Of a stretch of 64,000 nucleotides of DNA, positions 52,654 through 61,538 are shown one piece after another (within the stretch, counting starts at the first letter, position 1; every line of letters begins with the position of its first letter). Position numbers and translations under genes: made by a program. The notes beneath the pieces were generated by a model that saw only the letters and a program-made list of their open reading frames with translations, was not told the DNA's origin and ran no database searches. The stretch covers positions 3,472,001 through 3,536,000 of the forward strand of contig NZ_CP159290.1 of the NCBI RefSeq assembly GCF_040448685.1, written 5' to 3'. Source of the DNA: Cellulosimicrobium sp. ES-005 (GTDB taxonomy: Bacteria > Actinomycetota > Actinomycetes > Actinomycetales > Cellulomonadaceae).

Positions 52654-54622
52654 CGCGGTCGTTCGTCGTCGCCGCCGGTCGCGGCGCCACCGGTGGGTCG
52701 CCGCGGGCGTCGCGGTCGCCGTGCTGGGCGCGGGGGGCGCCGCCGTCGCCCTGCGGCCTGCTGCCGCGCAGTACCGCACGGCGACGGTCGCCACCGGTGA
52801 CGTCGCGCAGCAGGTGTCGGTCAGCGCCACCGTGGCGTCCGCGAGCCGCGCCGACGTGACGTTCGGCGCGTCGGGCACCGTCGCGACCGTCGACGTCGCC
52901 GCCGGCGACCGCGTCGAGGCGGGTGACGTCCTCGCCACGCTCGACGCCGACGCGCTGCAGGACGCCGTCGACGACGCGAACGAGACCCTTGCCGAGGCGC
53001 AGCAGACCCTCGCCGACGACCTCGACGCCCAGTCGTCCGGCTCGGGCTCGACGGCGAGCGTGACGTCCGCCTCCGGGACGGGCGCGGCCGGGGCCGGTAC
53101 CTCCGCGGGCGGGTCCGTGCTCCTCGTCAGCACGACGGGTGCGGGCACGCGCGCCGTGACGCTCACGGCCGCCGGCGGGTCGAGCGAGGCCGAGCAGGCG
53201 GTCACCACCGCGCTCGACGCGCTGGCCGACGCACGGACGGCCGTGCAGACGGCGCAGGAGGCGCTCCTCGCGGGGTACGAGTCCGTCGCGGACGCCCTGC
53301 TCGCCGGCACCGCGGCGCTGGGCACCTCGGGCGACGCGGTCGCCTCCGCGACCGGCGACCAGGGCCCGTGCGCCGCGGTCCTCTTGGCCGGAACCGCCGA
53401 CGCCGCCGTGACCGAGGACGAGCTGACCGCGTGCGTCGCCGCGATCGTCTCCGCGCAGGAGGCCCTCGCCGCGACGGACAGCGCCCAGCAGACGACCGGA
53501 GCGGCGCAGACGGCCCTGCGGGACCTCGTGGCGAACCTCGACGACGCCGTGACCACGCTCGGCGAGAGGTCCGCCGAGCTGGACGCCGCGGTGGCGGCGC
53601 TCCTCGACGCCTCCGGTCCGGGGAGCGGCTCCGGCAGCGCCGGTGGGGCACCTGATGCCGGGGCCGGCACGGGGGCGGGGACGGGCGCCGACGGTTCGTC
53701 CCCCGCGGGCGGATCCGCCCCCTCGGGCGGGGGCGCGGGTGCGACCCCGGATCTCTCGGGCGGCGGTACCGGGGCCGTCGGGTCGGCCGCGGGCGGCGCG
53801 CCGTCGGGCGGATCCGTGACGACCAGGGGCGACGGGACGTCGTCGGGCACCGTGACCGCGGAGCGCATCCTCGCCGACCGCGCGGCCGTCAGCGTGGCCG
53901 AGCGGCAGCTCGACATCGCCGCGGCGGCCGCGGCGGCGGGCACCCTCACCGCGCCGATCTCCGGGACCGTGGCACAGGTGGACGTGACCCCGGGCGCGTC
54001 GGTCGGCACGAGCGACACGGCCGTGACCGTCCTCGGCGACGGCGGCTACGTGCTCACGACGACCCTCGACCTCGCCGAGGTGGGTGCGGTCGAGGTCGGC
54101 CAGGCCGTCACCGCGACCGTTCCCGCCACGGGCGGTGCGTACACGGGCACCGTGAGCAGCATCGGGATCCTCGACGACTCGCAGACCTCGACCCCGTCGT
54201 ACGCCGCGGCCGTCGCGCTCGACGCGGTCGACGGCGAGCTGCCCGAGGGTGCGTCCGCGTCCGCGACGATCGCGGTCGCCGAGGTGAGCGACGTCCTCGT
54301 CGTCCCGACGTCCGCCGTGGCCGCGGACGGGCCGGCGCGCACGGTCCGGGTGCTCGACGGCGACGGCGTGCGCACCGTGACGGTGACGACGGGCGCCGTC
54401 GGGCCGGAGGTCACCGAGGTCACCGAGGGCCTCGCCGCCGGCGACGAGGTCGTGCTGGCCGACCTGGCCCGAGAGCTCGTGCCCGACGACGAGGAGTCGA
54501 GCGGGCTCGCCGGCCTGGGCGGGTCCGAGGGGCAGAGCGGCTTCCCCCAGGGAGGCTTCCCCCAGGGAGGCTTCCCCGAGGGGGGCTTCCCTGAGGGTGG
54601 CTTCTCCCGCACCGGCGGATGA
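52646..54622 (+). CDS. Efflux adaptor (HlyD/MacA-like) 2 with large Gly/Ser-rich insert
   Basis: 658-residue membrane fusion protein. TM helix at about 18-38, first lipoyl half VDVAAGDRVEAGDVLATLDADAL, a coiled-coil region, a long Gly/Ser/Ala-rich insert (about 310-410), the second lipoyl half LTAPISGTVAQVDVTPGASV, beta-barrel and C-terminal domain VPTSAVAADGPARTV. The insert contains two Cys that may pair (GPCAAVLL and LTACVAAI). It ends in four 5-residue repeats GGFPQ/E. Start ATG at 52646 overlaps the lipoprotein stop. A second adaptor in one operon is unusual. Confidence 0.85.
   Translation: MRDAVVRRRRRSRRHRWVAAGVAVAVLGAGGAAVALRPAAAQYRTATVATGDVAQQVSVSATVASASRADVTFGASGTVATVDVAAGDRVEAGDVLATLDADALQDAVDDANETLAEAQQTLADDLDAQSSGSGSTASVTSASGTGAAGAGTSAGGSVLLVSTTGAGTRAVTLTAAGGSSEAEQAVTTALDALADARTAVQTAQEALLAGYESVADALLAGTAALGTSGDAVASATGDQGPCAAVLLAGTADAAVTEDELTACVAAIVSAQEALAATDSAQQTTGAAQTALRDLVANLDDAVTTLGERSAELDAAVAALLDASGPGSGSGSAGGAPDAGAGTGAGTGADGSSPAGGSAPSGGGAGATPDLSGGGTGAVGSAAGGAPSGGSVTTRGDGTSSGTVTAERILADRAAVSVAERQLDIAAAAAAAGTLTAPISGTVAQVDVTPGASVGTSDTAVTVLGDGGYVLTTTLDLAEVGAVEVGQAVTATVPATGGAYTGTVSSIGILDDSQTSTPSYAAAVALDAVDGELPEGASASATIAVAEVSDVLVVPTSAVAADGPARTVRVLDGDGVRTVTVTTGAVGPEVTEVTEGLAAGDEVVLADLARELVPDDEESSGLAGLGGSEGQSGFPQGGFPQGGFPEGGFPEGGFSRTGG
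54541..54600 (+). repeat. 15-bp coding tandem repeat in adaptor 2
   Basis: Four copies of CTTCCCCCAGGGAGG with small changes, each encoding G-G-F-P-Q/E at the protein C-terminus. Expected to vary in copy number by slippage. Confidence 0.85.
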
Positions 54623-54637
54623 GGACGTCGATCCAGG

Positions 54638-56278
54638 TCATCCGGACCCGCGAGGCAGGCGGACGGTGAAGGTCGTGCCGGTGGGGTCGGGTTCGTCCAC
54701 GGTCGCCGACGTCACGGTGATCGTGCCGCCGTGCGCGGTGACGATCGCGTCGGCGATGGCGAGGCCCAGGCCGGTGGAGCCGCCGGTGCGGTTGCGGGCG
54801 TCGTCGCCGCGCGTGAAGCGCCGGAAGAGCGTCGGGCGCAGGGTCGGCGGGACGCCGGGGCCGTCGTCGGCGACGGTGAGCACGACGTCCTCGCCGTCGG
54901 TCGTCAGCCGTACCGCGACGTGAGTGCCGGGCGGGGTGTGCGTGCGCGCGTTGGCGAGGAGGTTCGCGAGCACCTGGCGCAGGCTCGCCTCGTCGCCCAG
55001 GACCTCGAGGTCGACGTCCTCGTCGGTGTCCTCGCCGCGCGCGTCGGGCAGGTCCGTGGCGAGGTCGACGTCCAGGTCGCCGGTGCCGGGCAGGTCGAGG
55101 TCCCAGTCGTGGTCGGGCCCGGCGGCGTGGGCGTCCATGACGGCGTCCACGGCGAGGCCGGCGAGGTCGACGGGCGCGCGGTCGAGCGGGCGGCCGGCGT
55201 CGAGCCGCGCGAGGAGCAGGAGGTCCTCGACGAGCCCCGTCATGCGGACGGCCTCGGACTCGATGCGGTCGAGCGAGCGCGCGGTGGCGGGCGGGACGTC
55301 GTCGGGGGAGCGGCGCACGAGCTCGGCGTACCCGCGGATGGAGGCGAGCGGGGTGCGCAGCTCGTGGCTCGCGTCGGCGACGAACCGCCGCACCTGGGTC
55401 TCGGAGTCGTGGCGCGCCTGGAGCGAGGTCTCGACGTTCTCCAGCATGCGGTTCAGCGCGGCGCCCACCTGCCCGACCTCGGTGCGCTCGTCGGTGAGGT
55501 CGACCGGGACGCGCGGGATCGCGTCGATCTCGCCCTGCGCGAGCTCCAGCTCGGAGACGCGGCTCGCTGCGGCGGCGACGTCGTCGAGCGGCCGGAGCGA
55601 GCGCCGCACGAGCCACGTGCCCAGGAGCACGGCGGCGAGCAGGCCCGCGGCGCCGAGCGCGACCTGGACGGAGACGTAGTCCTCGACCGTCGCGTCGACG
55701 GTCGTCGTGCTCGAGGCGACGACGACGGGCTGGTCGTCGTCCGTCGTCCGGTGCACGGCACGGAACGACCCGAGGTCCGGCAGGTCGACGTCGTGCGCCC
55801 TGCCGTCGGCCGGGACGGCCTCGAGCGTGGCGATCTGGGCCTCGTCGAGCGTGACGCGCTCGAGCGTCGACGAGACGTACTCCGCGAGCACGATCTGGCC
55901 GTCGGCGTACCGCACGAGCGCGCTCCCCGGACCGATGCCGGCAGGCAGGCGTGCCGGGTCGTCGCCGTCGGGAAGGCTGCTGGGCGACGGGGCCGGGGTG
56001 CCCGTCGCGTCGTCAGGGAGCTGCCTGCCCGGCGGCAGGACCCCGGGCCCCTGCGCGAGCCGCTGACTCGCCTGCTCGAGCTCGTGGTCGACCTGGGTGA
56101 CGAGCTGGGTGCGCAGCGCCGCGGTCGAGGCGGCGGCGAGCCCGACGGTCACGACGAGGACGACACCGGCGACCACGAGGACGAGCCGTCGCCGCAGCGC
56201 GGTGGGACGTCGGCGGGCCGGGCCCGGTGTCCCGGTCCCCTGCGCCGGGGCCGTCCCGGCCCGTGACGGCTCAGGCAC
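54638..56278 (-). CDS. Sensor histidine kinase
   Basis: 546-residue membrane kinase. TM1 at about 30-53, extracytoplasmic domain to about 205, TM2 at about 207-228, HAMP, HisKA with phospho-acceptor in FVADASHELRTPLASIRGY, and ATPase domain with N-box LLANARTHTPPG, G1 VADDGPGVP and G2 GLGLAIADAIV. A ~40-residue acidic insert (DLDLPGTGDLDVDLATDL) sits inside the ATPase domain. It is co-transcribed with the response regulator (8-bp overlap) and is convergent with the efflux operon, the gene arrangement of antibiotic-sensing modules. Confidence 0.92.
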   Translation of the reverse strand: MPEPSRAGTAPAQGTGTPGPARRRPTALRRRLVLVVAGVVLVVTVGLAAASTAALRTQLVTQVDHELEQASQRLAQGPGVLPPGRQLPDDATGTPAPSPSSLPDGDDPARLPAGIGPGSALVRYADGQIVLAEYVSSTLERVTLDEAQIATLEAVPADGRAHDVDLPDLGSFRAVHRTTDDDQPVVVASSTTTVDATVEDYVSVQVALGAAGLLAAVLLGTWLVRRSLRPLDDVAAAASRVSELELAQGEIDAIPRVPVDLTDERTEVGQVGAALNRMLENVETSLQARHDSETQVRRFVADASHELRTPLASIRGYAELVRRSPDDVPPATARSLDRIESEAVRMTGLVEDLLLLARLDAGRPLDRAPVDLAGLAVDAVMDAHAAGPDHDWDLDLPGTGDLDVDLATDLPDARGEDTDEDVDLEVLGDEASLRQVLANLLANARTHTPPGTHVAVRLTTDGEDVVLTVADDGPGVPPTLRPTLFRRFTRGDDARNRTGGSTGLGLAIADAIVTAHGGTITVTSATVDEPDPTGTTFTVRLPRGSG

Positions 56279-57038
56279 CGGCGTCGGCCGCGCCCGCCGC
56301 GGGCTTGAGCACGTAGCCGACGCCGCGGAGCGTGTGGATCATGGGCTCGCGGCCCTTGTCGATCTTGCGACGCAGGTAGGAGACGTAGAGCTCGACGATG
56401 TTCGCCTGGCCGCCGAAGTCGTAGCTCCAGACGCGGTCGAGGATCTGCGCCTTGGAGAGCACGCGGCGCGGGTTGCGCATGAGGTAGCGCAGGAGCTCGA
56501 ACTCGGTGGCCGTGAGCCGGACCTCCTCGCCCGCGCGGCGCACCTCGTGCGCGTCCTCGTCGAGCTCGAGGTCGCCGACGACGAGCACCGAGTCCTCGCG
56601 CGCGGTGGCGCCGCCCCGGCGCAGCAGCCCGCGCAGGCGCGCGACGACCTCTTCGAGGCTGAACGGCTTGGTCACGTAGTCGTCGCCGCCCGCGGTGAGC
56701 CCGGCGACGCGGTCCTCGACGGCGTCGCGCGCCGTGAGGAACAGCACCGGCCTCCGGGCCTCCTGCTCGCGCAGGCGTCGCAGCACGGTGAGGCCGTCCA
56801 TGTCGGGGAGCATGACGTCGAGCACGACGACGTCGGGATCGGTCTCGCGCGCGGTCCGGATCGCGGAGCTCCCGTCGAGCGCGGTGGACACGTCCCAGCC
56901 CTCGTAGCGCAGCGCCGAGGTGAGCAGCTCGGCGAGGTTGGGCTCGTCGTCGACCACGAGCACGCGGACGGGCGAGCCGTCCGGGCGCGTCAGGCGGGGC
57001 TGGTCGGGACGGCCGACGGGGGCGGTGGCTGCGGTCAT
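56271..57038 (-). CDS. OmpR/PhoP-type response regulator
   Basis: 255-residue regulator. The receiver domain starts at VRVLVVDDEPNLAELL, with phospho-accepting Asp in VVLDVMLPDMDG and Lys in DDYVTKPFSLEE; the winged-helix DNA-binding domain has the transactivation loop VWSYDFGGQANIVELYVSYL and recognition wing HTLRGVGYVLKP. It closely resembles actinobacterial TrcR-like regulators. GGAGGAGG precedes the ATG at 57038. The likely target is the neighbouring efflux operon and its own promoter. Confidence 0.94.
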   Translation of the reverse strand: MTAATAPVGRPDQPRLTRPDGSPVRVLVVDDEPNLAELLTSALRYEGWDVSTALDGSSAIRTARETDPDVVVLDVMLPDMDGLTVLRRLREQEARRPVLFLTARDAVEDRVAGLTAGGDDYVTKPFSLEEVVARLRGLLRRGGATAREDSVLVVGDLELDEDAHEVRRAGEEVRLTATEFELLRYLMRNPRRVLSKAQILDRVWSYDFGGQANIVELYVSYLRRKIDKGREPMIHTLRGVGYVLKPAAGAADAGA

Positions 57039-57123
57039 GGAACCAGCCTCCTCCCTGACCCGGTGACGCGCCTGAGCCGAACCTGTGAGTCACCTAGGTC
57101 CTGAGGGCTGCACCCCCAGCGCG

Positions 57124-57181
57124 CCGAACCCGGGGTCGCTCCTCGATCCGGAGGTGGATCGAGGAGCGACCCCGGGTTCGG
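57124..57181 (-). terminator. 26-bp perfect inverted repeat after discoidin protein gene
   Basis: 57124-57149 pairs perfectly with 57156-57181 around the loop GGAGGT, about 50 bp after the stop of the 1,325-residue gene. It is longer than a normal terminator stem. Three 10-bp GGGGTCGGCC repeats lie beside it (57186-57213). Confidence 0.75.
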
Positions 57182-57228
57182 GGTGGGTCGGCCGGGGTCG
57201 GCCGGGGTCGGCCGCGGGCGGCCGGGGG

Positions 57229-60200
57229 TCAGCCGCAGGTCGGTCGGCCGTGCTCCGGCGTCGCGACGGTCTCGCGCTCGTCGGCGTCGTCCGACGGCGC
57301 GGCCGTGACGCTCACGGGACCGTCCGTGGCGTCGCCGCGGACGGCGAACGACTGGTACGCGTTCTTGCCGGGGGCCACCGAGGGGAAGCTCTTCGAGCCC
57401 CACGGCGTGGCGACCTCGACGTCGAGGCGCGCGTCGTCGTCGTTCACGACCCGCACGGCGACGTACGGCTTGCCGCCGAGGCACCGGACCTCGGCCGTCG
57501 CGGTGACGGCGACTGCTGCCGGAGACGTCGGGTCCGCCGCGCCGGGCGCGAGCACCCGCAGCGCGGTGAGCCCCGGGTCGCCGTCCTGCCACGACGTGCT
57601 CAGCGCGACGTACCGCGCCGTGCGGTCGACGGCGAGCGTGCCGCGGACGTCCCCTGCGCCGAGGGTGCCGACGTCGGTGAACGTCAGGCCGTCGTCGCTC
57701 ACGGACACGACCGACTCCGGCGCCCCGCCCCGCTCCCAGGCGGCGACGACGGTGCCGATCTCGCGCGGTGCGCCCAGGTCGGTGACCATGCGGCCGTCCG
57801 GGCCGGGGACCCACGCCGTGGTGGCGTCGCCGTCGACGGCGAGCGACGGCGACGTCATGCCGTCGGGCAGCACCGACGCGGGGAACGTGAGGGTGCTCAG
57901 CGCGTGGTCGGCGACCGGGAACGGGGTCGCGTCCCGGAAGGTGACGCGCGTGCCGGACGGCGTCGCCCCGACCGTGCGGGTCGCTCCCGTCTCGGCGTGG
58001 CGGAGCTCGACCGGCGTCCCGTCGCCGCTCACGCGGAACGACCGGGCGTCGTCGACGGCGACGGTGACCCCGGCCGGGGTCGCTCCGCCGTGCGCGGCGA
58101 CCGTCGCGCGGGGTGCGAGGACGACCGCGTCGCCCGCGGGGACGGTGACGTCGAGCGTCGAGGCGTCCGCGCCGACCGTCTGCGTGCCCGCGTAGACGGG
58201 GACGGCCCCGCCGTCGTGCGGGACGGTGAGCGTCGTCGCGACGTCCGCGCCCGTGAGGTTGAACGCCACGACGTAGCCGTCGACGGCGCTCACGAGCACC
58301 GCCGGGTCGGCGGCCGTGGGCACGCGGGCCCCGGCCTGCGCGGCGGTCGCCGCGGCGTCGCCCGGGACCATCTCCACGAGCCGGGGGCCGGTCGCGCCGT
58401 CCGTGAGCCGGACGACGTGCCGCGTGTCGGTCGCGCGCGACACCGTCACCGGCGCGTCGGAGCCGCGCACGACGAACCCGGCCTCGCCCTCGACGTTGAG
58501 CCAGTCGCCGTCGCTGCTGAGCACCTGGTCGCCGGTGTACCGGAACGACGCGGCGTCGTGCCAGGTCCGGCCGTCGAGCGACGTCTGCACGCGGTACTCC
58601 TGACCCGCGGCGACCTCCCAGCCGAGCTGGACCTGGCTGACCTCGGTCGGGGCGCCGAGGTCGACCTGGATCCACGAGTCGGGCTTCGTGCGGTCCGCGA
58701 CCGCGACGGCCCAGCGGGTCGTGGCCGAGCCGTCGGTGACGGCGCTCGCGGGGTTGGAGCCGTTGGCGCTCGACGCCGTGGCCGGCTTGCCCGCCGCGAC
58801 GTCCGTGCCGGTCGGGGAGAACGCGCGCAGGTGGTAGAGCGAGTAGCCGTACGCCGCGTCCCCGCGCACGCCCTGCATGCGGACGTAGCGCGTCGTGACC
58901 GGCGCGGGCTCGGCCGCGCCCTCCGGGGTGAGGTCGACGGTGTCGAGGCGCGCGACGTTCACGTCCGCCGGGGCCTTGCCGTAGGCGGTGGCCGTCGTCC
59001 AGGTCTGGCCGTCGGTCGACGTCTGGACGAGGTACCGCGCTCCCGCGCTCGCCTCCCACGCGAACCGCACGCCGCCCACGGTCGTCTCCTCGCCGAGGTC
59101 CACCTGGATCCACGAGTCGGGGCGCGTGCGCTCGCCGACCGCGACGGCCCAGCGGGTCGACGCGTTGCCGTCGGTCACGCGGGCCGCGGTACGGCCGTTC
59201 GCGGCGTCCTCGCTGGACGCGGTCGCGACCTTGCCGGCCGCGAGGTCGGTCGCCGACCCCTCGTCCGCGCCGTACGCGTGGAACGCGAACATCGAGTAGC
59301 CGTACTGCGGGTGGCCCTGCTGTCCGAGGAGCCGCACGTACCGCGCGGTGACGGGCGCGAAGGTGAGGTCGTCCACGCGCGCGGCCTTGGCGTCCGCGGG
59401 GTCGGCGGGGCGCGTCACCGGGAGCGTCGCGGTGGTCTCGCCCTCCGCGGTCGTGTAGGTGCGCGACCCGTCGAGGCCGGAGTACCCGTTCATGTCGAGG
59501 TTGCGGACGGACAGGCTCGCGTCCTCGGTGCCCGCGCCGGTCGACGCGTAGACCGCGGCCCCGGTCGGGAGCGTGACCTGGCCGGCGTACCCCGTCCCGA
59601 TCCGGAACACCGACGACGTGCCCTCGAAGCCGTCGCGCGGCCCGGTGTACGTCGTCACGTGCCGCTCGTCGACGGCCGCGCCGGTGCTGGGGTAGAGGTA
59701 GGGGGTCGAGCCCGAGACGTGGAAGAGCCACGAGTCGTGCGACGGGACCCAGGGGAACTTCACGAAGCCCTTGCGGCTCGACGCCGCGGCCCAGGCGTCC
59801 GCGGACTGCTGGACCGTCAGCCCGGGGCCGGCGCCGAAGTCGCGCACCCCGGCGAGGCGCTCGAAGAACGCGTCCTGCGGCGTCGGCTCGACCGGGCCCT
59901 CGGGGGACTCGGCGGCCTCGACGTGCAGCAGGTAGGAGATGGCGATCTCGGCGCGCGCCTCCGGCTCGTACTTGGGCTCGCCGGAGAACTTCGCGAGGCG
60001 GTAGACCGGGGGGTAGGACTGGTAGTCCGCGAGCGCGGCCGCGAGGTTCGCCTCGGCGCGCGCGGCGTCGGGGTCGCGCAGCACCTGGCTGAGGAACGCC
60101 ATCGGGATGGCGTCGCGGCCGTAGAGGTACTCGCGGTCGGCGACCATCGGCATGAACGGCTCGCCCGCGTCGGACATGACGAGCTTGATCGACTCCCACA

Positions 60201-61206
60201 GCTCCGCCGAGTTGGGCTGGTGCGTGAGGATCTCCGGCAGCGGCTCGTCACGCAGGAGGAAGTGGATCGCGTTGCGCCCGCCGGACCGCCAGATGTCGGA
60301 CTGGTAGTGCGGGCCGAACGACCCGTGGTTCTCCACGAGGTACGTGTCGTGGATGGTCTGCATGGTGTTCGTCGACACGGGCTTGCCCGCGACGACGGCC
60401 GGGTTGTTGCGGTCGGCGGTCGGCTGCCCCGCCGCGTTGCGGCCCCAGTCGCCGAGCTGCTCGGCCCAGCGCGCCGCGTCGGGGTCGTCGGGGGCCCAGG
60501 CGAGGCCGGGGGCCAGCGCCTGCGTGTAGACGCCGACCTCCTCCTGCGCCGTGTCGCCCTCGAACTTGCCCGTCGGCCAGTCGGCGGTCCACGACCCGGA
60601 GAGGGGGTCCTTGCCGAAGTCGAGGTCGGCGGTGTACGTGGACTGGCCGGTCGCGATCGTCGTGAGGTTGGCCTGCGTCGTCGCGTCGAGCTCGTCCCAC
60701 AGCAGCGTCCCGGCCGCGAGGAAGTAGGACTGGAACGTCGAGTCCCAGAACAGCTTCTTGCCCCACGTGCCCGCCGGGTCGACGAACCGGTTGCTCGCGG
60801 CGTAGTGCCGGATCGTGGCGAGCGTGTGCGCGCGGAGCGTCTCCTCGGAGATGCCCGCGAGCTCGGCGTCGTACTCGCCGTGGGTCAGGAGCACGGCGTT
60901 GCCCAGCACGACGGCGAAGTTGAAGTCCTTGAGCTGGTACACCCCGGCGGACTCGTCCCAGACGGTCTCGACCCAGCGGGTGTGGCGCAGCAGCGCGCCG
61001 TAGTAGTCGGCCGCGGTCGCGTCGGGCGCGCCGAACGCGGGCGTGGGGTCGACCTCCGCCGTCACGGCTGCGGGGGAGGCGGCCGAGGGCGCTCCCTGCG
61101 CGACCGCGGGGGTGAGCAGCAGGGCCCCGGCGGTCGCGAGCGAGACGGCGGCGGTGGCGCGGCGGCGTGCGCGCCGTCCGGGCGGTGGGGTGGGCGGGCG
61201 GGTCAT
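57229..61206 (-). CDS. Secreted discoidin (F5/8-type C) multi-domain protein with toroid-like N-terminal domain
   Basis: 1,325-residue exported protein. Signal peptide at 18-38 (LATAGALLLTPAVAQGAP). Residues 60-500 form a helical, Trp/Tyr-rich domain that looks like an (alpha/alpha) toroid; conserved-looking segments are HDTYLVENHGSFGPHYQSD and TAQEEVGVYTQAL. It is probably a new or unassigned glycosidase or lyase. Two F5/8-type C (CBM32-like) domains follow at about 655-790 and 800-925 (STRWAVAV, PDSWIQVDLG), a beta domain, a third F5/8-type C domain at about 1140-1240, and a C-terminal module shared with the next gene upstream (RCLGGKPYVAVRV). GGAGG precedes the ATG. Confidence 0.8.
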   Translation of the reverse strand: MTRPPTPPPGRRARRRATAAVSLATAGALLLTPAVAQGAPSAASPAAVTAEVDPTPAFGAPDATAADYYGALLRHTRWVETVWDESAGVYQLKDFNFAVVLGNAVLLTHGEYDAELAGISEETLRAHTLATIRHYAASNRFVDPAGTWGKKLFWDSTFQSYFLAAGTLLWDELDATTQANLTTIATGQSTYTADLDFGKDPLSGSWTADWPTGKFEGDTAQEEVGVYTQALAPGLAWAPDDPDAARWAEQLGDWGRNAAGQPTADRNNPAVVAGKPVSTNTMQTIHDTYLVENHGSFGPHYQSDIWRSGGRNAIHFLLRDEPLPEILTHQPNSAELWESIKLVMSDAGEPFMPMVADREYLYGRDAIPMAFLSQVLRDPDAARAEANLAAALADYQSYPPVYRLAKFSGEPKYEPEARAEIAISYLLHVEAAESPEGPVEPTPQDAFFERLAGVRDFGAGPGLTVQQSADAWAAASSRKGFVKFPWVPSHDSWLFHVSGSTPYLYPSTGAAVDERHVTTYTGPRDGFEGTSSVFRIGTGYAGQVTLPTGAAVYASTGAGTEDASLSVRNLDMNGYSGLDGSRTYTTAEGETTATLPVTRPADPADAKAARVDDLTFAPVTARYVRLLGQQGHPQYGYSMFAFHAYGADEGSATDLAAGKVATASSEDAANGRTAARVTDGNASTRWAVAVGERTRPDSWIQVDLGEETTVGGVRFAWEASAGARYLVQTSTDGQTWTTATAYGKAPADVNVARLDTVDLTPEGAAEPAPVTTRYVRMQGVRGDAAYGYSLYHLRAFSPTGTDVAAGKPATASSANGSNPASAVTDGSATTRWAVAVADRTKPDSWIQVDLGAPTEVSQVQLGWEVAAGQEYRVQTSLDGRTWHDAASFRYTGDQVLSSDGDWLNVEGEAGFVVRGSDAPVTVSRATDTRHVVRLTDGATGPRLVEMVPGDAAATAAQAGARVPTAADPAVLVSAVDGYVVAFNLTGADVATTLTVPHDGGAVPVYAGTQTVGADASTLDVTVPAGDAVVLAPRATVAAHGGATPAGVTVAVDDARSFRVSGDGTPVELRHAETGATRTVGATPSGTRVTFRDATPFPVADHALSTLTFPASVLPDGMTSPSLAVDGDATTAWVPGPDGRMVTDLGAPREIGTVVAAWERGGAPESVVSVSDDGLTFTDVGTLGAGDVRGTLAVDRTARYVALSTSWQDGDPGLTALRVLAPGAADPTSPAAVAVTATAEVRCLGGKPYVAVRVVNDDDARLDVEVATPWGSKSFPSVAPGKNAYQSFAVRGDATDGPVSVTAAPSDDADERETVATPEHGRPTCG

Positions 61207-61433
61207 GGGGCCTCCGGGCGTCGTCGAGCGGCAACGGTGCTGGTGCTCGGGCGGGTGGTACGGGTGCGGGCGGGTGGGAGGTGGTGCGGTGCGCGCGGGG
61301 AGCGCCGGTCCAGGGTCGGACGACCGGCGCCCCCGCGCGGGTCGGGGGAGCCGCTCAGGCGGGGCGGGGGATGCTCACGCGGTGCGTTCCTCTCGGGTGG
61401 TGCGACGTCGCACGCGGTGGCGCCAAGCCACCT

Positions 61434-61458
61434 GACAGCGCTGTCGACAGCGAGTATA
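61434..61458 (-). promoter_or_regulatory. Promoter and LacI-type operator of discoidin protein gene
   Basis: On the minus strand TATACT (61458-61453) is immediately followed by two overlapping palindromes, CTGTCGACAG (61450-61441) and GACAGCGCTGTC (61445-61434). Palindromes with a central CG right after a -10 are typical LacI-family roadblocks. The cognate regulator is not in the window. The 332-bp gap 61207-61538 holds this promoter, a terminator, and no credible gene beyond a 7-codon frame. Confidence 0.65.
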
Positions 61459-61499
61459 GGCGGGGTTCTCCCGGGAGTGAAGGGAGCGCCGCGGACTTC

Positions 61500-61531
61500 G
61501 CCCGGTCGGCCGCCGTGACGGCCGACCGGGC
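61500..61531 (-). terminator. Terminator of GH97 gene
   Basis: 12-bp perfect stem (61500-61511 with 61520-61531), 8-base loop, just after the GH97 stop codon on the minus strand. Confidence 0.75.
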
Positions 61532-61538
61532 GGTCCGC

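Noticed and set aside
61358-61381. Seven-codon leader peptide before the discoidin protein gene
   Set aside because: A GTG with a nearby GAGAGG exists, but the peptide (MSIPRPA) has no regulatory feature and such frames are expected by chance.
57085-61518. 1,477-codon plus-strand open frame over the discoidin protein gene
   Set aside because: The composition is Arg/Gly/Val/Asp-rich without hydrophobic core or motifs; the minus-strand frame carries a signal peptide and recognised domains.
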